Shown piece by piece: positions 58,770 through 64,000 of a stretch of 64,000 nucleotides of DNA. The position numbers were made by a program, and so were the translations under genes. Under the pieces are notes generated by a model. The model was given only the letters and a program-made list of their open reading frames with translations, was not told the DNA's origin and made no database searches. Within the stretch, counting starts at the first letter, position 1. The number at the start of each line of letters is the position of its first letter. The DNA is from Pseudomaricurvus sp. HS19 (lineage in GTDB: Bacteria > Pseudomonadota > Gammaproteobacteria > Pseudomonadales > Cellvibrionaceae): assembly GCF_009857815.1 (NCBI RefSeq), contig NZ_WVVW01000001.1, positions 744,001 to 808,000 of the forward strand. Reading direction: 5' to 3'.

Positions 58770-59270
58770 ATGGAATATTTTCCAAATATTATTTCAGCGA
58801 TAGGATTGATGGCGCTCGCAATTCAATTACATTTGAGCCGTAAAGAGCGCCGAGCCTACCACGAAAGAACAAAAAAGCAGGCAACATTAGAGCACGCTGG
58901 GCCTCAATGGGTAGACGCGAAATTTGAGTTAGAAACTAGATTTGGAAATGAATTAATTCAGAAAGCAAAAGCAGATGAGATATTCAAAAACCATGAGCTA
59001 AAAGCTCATGTTGACAGATTACTAAGCTCGCTTGAGGATATTTCTGCTGGGGTAAACGCTGGGATTTATGATGGCGACATACTGTATAGAATGTGCGCAA
59101 CCTCTTTTATTCGGTCTTTTGAAAGATTCAAGACATACATTGAATTGAGAAGAAAAGAAGAAAGTCAAGAAATGTATATTGAACTTGAAGCTGTCGTTAC
59201 TACTTTCACTGAAAGAAGGCGCAAGCATCCAATGTCTGCGGGAGACATACTTCATTCTAATGATTTATAG
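58770..59270 (+). CDS. Membrane-anchored DUF4760-like protein
   Basis: 166 residues: one N-terminal membrane helix (~5-22), then a charged helical cytoplasmic domain (RKERRAYHERTKKQATLEHAG...; GVNAGIYDGDILYRM) that looks like DUF4760-type proteins, which have one or two membrane helices and a helical tail. Function unknown; such proteins often lie in accessory and phage-defence regions. Weak AAGGA-type Shine-Dalgarno. Last gene of the AT-rich block. Confidence 0.6.
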   Translation: MEYFPNIISAIGLMALAIQLHLSRKERRAYHERTKKQATLEHAGPQWVDAKFELETRFGNELIQKAKADEIFKNHELKAHVDRLLSSLEDISAGVNAGIYDGDILYRMCATSFIRSFERFKTYIELRRKEESQEMYIELEAVVTTFTERRRKHPMSAGDILHSNDL

Positions 59271-59416
59271 AACGATATTTACATCCCTAGAAGTAGTGTC
59301 AGCGGGAAAACCTGCTCTGCCCCTAAGTTAGTGGACTTCCCAACCCCTCAGAGACAAAGCTGGGACCCATCTGAGCCCCTTTCCCGGGCCTCTGGAGTGA
59401 GCACAGTGAATCGCCA

Positions 59417-59848
59417 CTAGTCTGTAGAACGTACCACACTCCACACCCCTTTCCCTTCCATCACGGCCTTGCCATCCACCTTCAGCACACCCCGGGCAAA
59501 GATCAGGCTTTTACCGGTCTTGAGGATTTCCGATTCCAGCTCGACAAAGGCCGGTGGTGTCACCGCACTGAGGAAGTGGGTATCCAGCTGCACGGTGGAG
59601 CAGATGGCGCGATCCGCAGCCTCCCAGACTTTCAATGACAGGGCGTGATCGAAGAAGGTCATCAAGACACCGCCATGAATAATGCCCTGGGCGTTGCAGT
59701 GGCTCTCGCCCAGTTGCACGCCATAGTGCCAGCCGTCAGCGGTTTTCTGTGTCCACAGAGCGCCCAGGGAGGCGGGAATGCCCTTCATCTCTTTGCGCTT
59801 CCAGTCGCCCTGCTCTGCGGGCACTGGCTTGTCATTGTTGGTATTCAT
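59417..59848 (-). CDS. PaaI-family hot-dog thioesterase
   Basis: 143-residue hot-dog protein. The PaaI/YbgC-like signature NAQGIIHGGVLMTFFDHALSL holds the loop and catalytic acid (FDH). It hydrolyses acyl- or aryl-CoA thioesters, releasing CoA stuck in dead-end intermediates. AGGAG lies 7 bases before the ATG. It marks the return of GC-rich catabolic genes after the accessory stretch; SDR 3 lies upstream on the same strand, 220 bp away. Confidence 0.88.
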   Translation of the reverse strand: MNTNNDKPVPAEQGDWKRKEMKGIPASLGALWTQKTADGWHYGVQLGESHCNAQGIIHGGVLMTFFDHALSLKVWEAADRAICSTVQLDTHFLSAVTPPAFVELESEILKTGKSLIFARGVLKVDGKAVMEGKGVWSVVRSTD

Positions 59849-60068
59849 CGTTCACTCCTGATGACTTCAATACTCGCCACTATCTTCACAATATGAGCTG
59901 TCTTGCTGCTGAGGACTTACCGGTGAGGCGCTGCCACCAGCGACAGACATCAGCTTTAAACCGTACCGAGGCTAAAGGCGATGTGGTGGGGGCACTCTTA
60001 AGGGGACCGGGTAAAGGGGTCGAGCCAAATCGCTGCCTCGGCCAGACGCCAGGCAGCGACCGCGTTGC

Positions 60069-60980
60069 TCATCCCTGCTTCGCCATTTGAAAGCAATACA
60101 TCAGGTGGTCCAGGTTACCCGAAGGCAGTACCGGGAAAGTGAGATGATTGTCGGTGTTATGGATGGCATCGATGTTTTCTGCCACAGCCTCCATGGTCAA
60201 ATCCGGCAGGTATACACCCCTGGTCTCAGAGGTATAGGCCACCGCCGTGCGGCCCGCCATGGAGATCAGCATCTCACCTGAAACCGAACAGCTTTCGTGG
60301 CTTAACCAGCCCACCAGCGGCGCCACCATCTCTGGCTCCATAGGCGGGTACTGGCTGGTATCCAGGCCTTCGGCCATGCGGGTCACTGCACCGGGCAGGA
60401 TTACGTTGCTCTTGATGTTGAAGGCTTCGCCTTCCACGGCGATGGTGTTGGACAGGCCAACCAGACCCGCCTTGGCGACACTGTAATTGGTGTTCTCGGA
60501 CTTGCCGTACAAGCCATTCACAGAACCGGTCAATACGATACGGCCATAGCCTGCTTGCTGCATATGGGGCATAGCCGCACGCACAACGTTAAAACCGCCA
60601 CGCAAATGTACATCCAGCACCAGCTCAAAATCTGCGTGGCTCATCTCGGCCAGCGGCGCGCGACGGACGATACCCGCGTTATGAATAATAATGTCGATAC
60701 GGCCATAGGTGTTGATGGCCGCATCGATCATGGCTTGCCCGCCTTCCGCGGTAGCAACCGAATCGGTATTGGCAATGGCCTCGCCACCCGCGGCCTTGAT
60801 TTCCTGCACCAGAGCCTCGGCCGGACCTTCATCAGTACTGTCACCGCTCATGCTGACACCGGGGTCATTTACCACTACCTTCGCCCCACGCTCCGCCAGC
60901 AGCAGCGCGTAGGCACGCCCCAGTCCACGGCCAGCGCCGGTAATGACTGCTACACGATTATCGAATCTCAGATCCGCCAT
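60069..60980 (-). CDS. SDR related to (3R)-hydroxyacyl-CoA dehydrogenases (SDR 3)
   Basis: 303-residue SDR. Cofactor motif TGAGRGLG (14-21), D39 in VVVNDPG for NAD, and active site S153, Y166 and K170 (YSVAK). The N-terminal RFDNRVAVITGAGRGLGRAYALLLAERGAKVVVNDPG is characteristic of the 17-beta-HSD4/MFE-2 dehydrogenase domain, so a 3-hydroxyacyl-CoA or a hydroxysteroid-like alcohol are candidate substrates. Together with MaoC-type M2 it could give hydratase plus dehydrogenase steps. CaiB C2 precedes it on the same strand, behind a terminator. Confidence 0.88.
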   Translation of the reverse strand: MADLRFDNRVAVITGAGRGLGRAYALLLAERGAKVVVNDPGVSMSGDSTDEGPAEALVQEIKAAGGEAIANTDSVATAEGGQAMIDAAINTYGRIDIIIHNAGIVRRAPLAEMSHADFELVLDVHLRGGFNVVRAAMPHMQQAGYGRIVLTGSVNGLYGKSENTNYSVAKAGLVGLSNTIAVEGEAFNIKSNVILPGAVTRMAEGLDTSQYPPMEPEMVAPLVGWLSHESCSVSGEMLISMAGRTAVAYTSETRGVYLPDLTMEAVAENIDAIHNTDNHLTFPVLPSGNLDHLMYCFQMAKQG

Positions 60981-61100
60981 AATCCAACCTCTTCTGTTCG
61001 CTCTGATTCACTCATGCTTCGCTCCTCGCCCTGTGCGGGGTGGAACGATTCTGTTCTCGAAAGGCGGCCATAGTACTGAATTGAGGGGGGACTTGTCAGG

Positions 61101-61153
61101 AAAAAAGCCCTCCGGAAGCAGGCTCAGGAGTTATCACCTGCACCCCGGAGGGC
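61101..61153 (-). terminator. Terminator after CaiB-type gene C2
   Basis: On the minus strand GCCCTCCGG...CCGGAGGGC with an inner GCAGG/CCTGC pair is followed by TTTTTT; it lies 18 bp past the C2 stop. Confidence 0.82.
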
Positions 61154-61171
61154 GTTTCTGAAAGTGGACTC

Positions 61172-62416
61172 TCAGCAGACCACACTGCCCTCACGCAGCT
61201 GCCGGATCTGCTCCGGGGAGAGCTTCAGCACGTCACTGAGGACCTCATCGGTATGTTGGCCAAGCACCGGTGGTGCCGCCGGAACCGGCTGTTTGTCCCC
61301 GGGAAAACGGATGGGGCGATTGACGATGGGTATCTTGCCGAGCGTCTTGTGCTCAGTCTCCACCACCATCTCACGCGCCACGGCCTGGGGCTGGGACAGG
61401 GCCTCAAGCACGCCGAGAATCGGGGCGTTGGGCACCTGATGCTCCGACAGCAGGATCTCCAGCTCGGCCACGGTCTTTTCCCGCGTGTAGTTGGAGATCA
61501 GTTCATTCACCAGGTCGCGACGATCACGTCGCTTCTCGATGCTGTTAAACAGTGGATCGGTGATCCGCTCCGGCATGGACAGCGCGGTACAGATGCGCTC
61601 CCAGAAGGTGTTGGTGAGACAAGCGATGATGATGGAACCGTCTTTCGCGGGGAAATTACCGTAGGGCACCAGATTCGGGTGTTGTGAACCCTGCGGCTTG
61701 GGATCTTCGCCTTTGAAGAATGCCAGTTGCGCCAGATAGCCCAGCATGCCGATCATACCGTCCAGCAGACTGACGTCGATCAGGCGGCCCTTGCCGGTGA
61801 CACTGCGCTCATAGAGCGCCGCCAGAATACCGATGGGACCGTTCACCCCGCCGATTAGGTCACCCAGGGGGATGCCCATCTTGGTGGGCATGGCGCCGGG
61901 TTCGCCGTTGACACTGAGGGCTCCGGAGAGCGCCTGCAGCACGATATCGAAGGAAGGTTTGTCTTTCAGCGGGCCGGTCTGGCCAAAGCCGGAAATGGCG
62001 CAGTAGATAAGGCGCGGGTTAATGGCCGACAGCGTTTCGTAACCCAACCCCAGGCGATCCATAACACCGGGACGATAGTTTTCCAGCAGGACATCGCACT
62101 CCAGCACCAGATCCTTGATCAGCTGCAAACCGGCATCGGTCTTGAGATCAATGACAATACTCTTCTTGCCGCGGTTAACGCTGATGTAATAGTGGCTCTC
62201 GCCTTCACGAAACGGCGGAAAAGTACGGGTCTCGTCGCCTGTGCCGGGCGGCTCTACCTTGATCACTTCGGCGCCCAGGTCTGCCAGTGCCAGTGATGCG
62301 GATGGGCCGGCCAATACGCGGGTAAAGTCCAGAACCCGTACACCCTTGAGAGGGCCTGCCCATGTCGGCGTATTGCTCTCTTTCGTGCGGGTTTCGTCCA
62401 TGCGGGTCTCTTCCAT
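61172..62416 (-). CDS. Family III (CaiB/BaiF) CoA-transferase (C2)
   Basis: 414-residue type III CoA-transferase. Family start LKGVRVLDFTRVLAGPSASLALADLGAEVIKVE, NRGKKSIVIDL, and catalytic D186 (PLGDLIGG) by alignment to FRC. The first ~20 residues are polar with a small repeat (ETRMDETRT). It moves CoA between acids; substrate unknown. The Shine-Dalgarno before ATG 62416 is weak. It shares only family-level similarity with C1, so they probably serve different acids. Confidence 0.88.
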   Translation of the reverse strand: MEETRMDETRTKESNTPTWAGPLKGVRVLDFTRVLAGPSASLALADLGAEVIKVEPPGTGDETRTFPPFREGESHYYISVNRGKKSIVIDLKTDAGLQLIKDLVLECDVLLENYRPGVMDRLGLGYETLSAINPRLIYCAISGFGQTGPLKDKPSFDIVLQALSGALSVNGEPGAMPTKMGIPLGDLIGGVNGPIGILAALYERSVTGKGRLIDVSLLDGMIGMLGYLAQLAFFKGEDPKPQGSQHPNLVPYGNFPAKDGSIIIACLTNTFWERICTALSMPERITDPLFNSIEKRRDRRDLVNELISNYTREKTVAELEILLSEHQVPNAPILGVLEALSQPQAVAREMVVETEHKTLGKIPIVNRPIRFPGDKQPVPAAPPVLGQHTDEVLSDVLKLSPEQIRQLREGSVVC

Positions 62417-62548
62417 ACGGAGTACCTACAGAATTTTTTGATGCATTATCTTTATTATTTTCCGTGGTGGCCCTGGGGCTATCGACTCACGGACTTATGT
62501 TGTGCACGGGGCGCTTGCCCGCAGCCAATGCCGGCACAGCGGCCGGCA

Positions 62549-62589
62549 TCAGAAAAAATCGCACAACAGGAGCCATTTGGCTCCTGTTG
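62549..62589 (-). terminator. Probable terminator after M2
   Basis: CAACAGGAGCC-AAAT-GGCTCCTGTTG is an 11-bp stem; on the minus strand the T-run (GATTTTTT) comes 4 bases later. It lies 45 bp past the M2 stop. Confidence 0.65.
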
Positions 62590-62633
62590 TATGGGCACCG
62601 GGCTACCCACAGTAGCTGGTACCCGACCGCGGA

Positions 62634-63761
62634 TTAGCCGCGGCTTGGCAGTTCCACAATACAGGTACCCTGTGCAGACAGCTCCTCACGATGAGTCGTC
62701 GCCTTCTGGGCAATCTCTACCAGGTGCTTGCCGTCTTCCACCCACTTGCGGGTCACTTCGCCGTTGATGAAGATGACATCACCGTCCGGGTTGTGACGAC
62801 GGATTTCGCTGTTGGCGCTGCGCAGGAAGCCATCATCACCCATCCAGTTGGTGGCGTGGTGAGTCAGCCAGGAAGCACGCTCGGGGCCGTAATCGTAGGC
62901 ACCCGGAGCACCAACCTGCAGGGCGAACTCTTCATCCCAATGCACACGCTCAGGGCAATCAGGCACATTAAAGCGGTTCTTGATACCGGTACCAGGGTGC
63001 TTCTGCTGCATCATGTAAGCCAGTTTGTTGGCACGGATGTAGAGACCACCCCAGCCCTGCGCGTAACAGATAAACCCGGTTACGGTCATTGGGCCTTTCA
63101 TCATGGTTGGCAGCTTCTCACCCACTTCCACGTCTTCATAGAAGCGTGGGGTTGCACCGCGAACCTCTTCGTTGTCATACAGCTTGGACCACTCGGCCAG
63201 CTGCTCGTCAGTGAACGGCTCAACCTTGCCTTTCACTTCGGTGTACTTGGTGCCGCGCTCACGGGCTTCGTCACGGTCGGTACGGAATACCCAGCTGTCA
63301 GCGTCTGCTACCAGGTCGCCGTCCTGGTTGTAGAAGTCCACATGGTAGATCTGCTGGAAAGCACGACCGGCAAACTTGGTCTGATGCTCAACCAGGTCTT
63401 TCAGGTAGGCTTCAGTGGTGATGGTGTCGTTACGCTTAACCGGCTTGTGCCAGTTCCAGTTGGCACCGGCCCACATGGCGTGTACACCGGACAGGCCACC
63501 ACAGTAACCGGAGATGATACGGCTGGTGGTGAACATAAAGCTTGGCAGCGCAATAACGTCACCGTATTTGGTGTTCTTGGCGTACTCCGGGTCACACCAC
63601 AGCGGGTTGTCATCACCGATACCATGGGCGTAGTGGCGGATGGCATCGCGAGTGGCTTCGTAGTTCCATGGCTCGATGGTATTGGTGATTTTTACACCGA
63701 TACGCTCACGCAGGGCAGCCAGGCCCTCTTCAGTGATTTTAGGAAATTTATTAGTAGACAT
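62634..63761 (-). CDS. MaoC/FAS1-like double hot-dog dehydratase (M2)
   Basis: 375-residue protein with two hot-dog domains. The first domain keeps the hydratase core HGIGDDNPLWCDPEYA, close to the GDxNPLH signature with Trp in place of His, then VIALPSF. The second runs from about residue 215 (RFYEDVEVGEKLP) with an APGAYDYG motif. It probably hydrates a 2-enoyl-CoA. GAGGAG lies before the ATG. The acyl-CoA synthetase upstream ends 20 bp away, so the two form an operon: activation, then hydration after an oxidation step. Confidence 0.8.
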   Translation of the reverse strand: MSTNKFPKITEEGLAALRERIGVKITNTIEPWNYEATRDAIRHYAHGIGDDNPLWCDPEYAKNTKYGDVIALPSFMFTTSRIISGYCGGLSGVHAMWAGANWNWHKPVKRNDTITTEAYLKDLVEHQTKFAGRAFQQIYHVDFYNQDGDLVADADSWVFRTDRDEARERGTKYTEVKGKVEPFTDEQLAEWSKLYDNEEVRGATPRFYEDVEVGEKLPTMMKGPMTVTGFICYAQGWGGLYIRANKLAYMMQQKHPGTGIKNRFNVPDCPERVHWDEEFALQVGAPGAYDYGPERASWLTHHATNWMGDDGFLRSANSEIRRHNPDGDVIFINGEVTRKWVEDGKHLVEIAQKATTHREELSAQGTCIVELPSRG

Positions 63762-63781
63762 ATTTATCTTCTCCTCGGTAA

Positions 63782-64000
63782 TCAGTTGCCGGCAGCAGCG
63801 GTTTTGGCAGCTTCCTGGTCGCGAAGCTTTTTGCGGTGAACCTTGCCTGCCGGCGTCTTTGGAAGCTCACTCACAAATTCGACAATGCGCGGGAACTCGT
63901 GTTGTGCCAGACGCTCCCGGGTAAAATCCTGTAACTCTTTAACGTACTCTTCACTGGCGGGACGATCCGTCACCACGAAGGCCTTCACCACCTGGCCACG
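63782..64000 (-). CDS. Acyl-CoA synthetase, C-terminal end (partial)
   Basis: The last 72 codons of an AMP-forming acyl-CoA synthetase; the frame runs out of the window at 64000. The visible part has the C-terminal domain sequence AFVVTDRP, HEFPRIVEFVSELPKTPAGKVHRKKLR, in which the K of AGKVHR is the catalytic adenylation lysine. It activates an unknown acid. It lies directly upstream of M2 in the same operon. The start and the rest of the gene are not visible. Confidence 0.85.
   Translation of the reverse strand, partial: RGQVVKAFVVTDRPASEEYVKELQDFTRERLAQHEFPRIVEFVSELPKTPAGKVHRKKLRDQEAAKTAAAGN

Noticed and set aside
51540-59270. Prophage or transposon as the source of the accessory stretch
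   Set aside because: No integrase, transposase, phage structural gene or terminal inverted repeats were found; only the hairpin copies and candidate attC sites hint at insertion.

Overview
The window looks like a chromosomal segment of an aerobic, GC-rich marine-type gammaproteobacterium (Spongiibacteraceae/Halieaceae-like; this placement is inferred from gene families and style, not tested). About 51 kb of it is a dense catabolic supercluster. There are no rRNA or tRNA genes, phage genes, transposases or CRISPR arrays.

Layout. 1-4.4 kb: a small hydrolase/SnoaL operon, a lipoprotein, a small secreted protein, a retropepsin-like protease and an AhpD/CMD-like protein. 4.7-13 kb: Rieske oxygenase R1, acyl-CoA synthetase, TauD-like dioxygenase T1, MaoC-like hydratase M1, a two-subunit CoA-transferase and its divergent LysR regulator. 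13.1-25.1 kb: a GntR/UTRA regulator facing Rieske R2, then a beta-oxidation-like run (CaiB-type CoA-transferase, acyl-CoA dehydrogenase, CitE-like lyase, acetyl-CoA hydrolase/transferase-like protein, two crotonases, a CMD protein) ending in ThDP enzyme TPP1. 25.2-37.9 kb: old yellow enzyme, SDR, dioxygenase T2, two IclR regulators, a UGSC-family pair, TPP2, MFS transporter, SDR and aldehyde dehydrogenase. 38-51.5 kb: TPP3, a twofold repeated [BVMO + Rieske] module (B1/R3 and B2/R4), dioxygenase T3, an amidohydrolase and divergent Rieske R5. 51.5-59.3 kb: an accessory, partly AT-rich stretch with a candidate integron gene cassette and several proteins of unknown function. 59.4-64 kb: a return to catabolic genes (thioesterase, SDR, CaiB-type CoA-transferase, MaoC-like hydratase M2, the end of an acyl-CoA synthetase).

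How the genes may work together (inference). Rieske and 2-oxoglutarate oxygenases would hydroxylate a saturated or cyclic substrate, SDRs would oxidise the alcohols to ketones, and the Baeyer-Villiger enzymes would turn ketones into esters or lactones. Hydrolases, the amidohydrolase and aldehyde dehydrogenase would open and oxidise the products. The ThDP enzymes could break C-C bonds next to carbonyls, and the CoA-transferases, synthetases, dehydrogenase, hydratases and CitE-like lyase would take the acids into central metabolism. The substrate cannot be read from the sequence.

The most unusual points are these. Five Rieske alpha subunits all carry Glu instead of Asp at the electron-bridging position, and none has a partner gene nearby. 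Three ThDP paralogues share an altered metal motif. Three short DNA motifs recur upstream of many of the genes and point to a shared regulon. A candidate stand-alone integron cassette lies in the accessory stretch.
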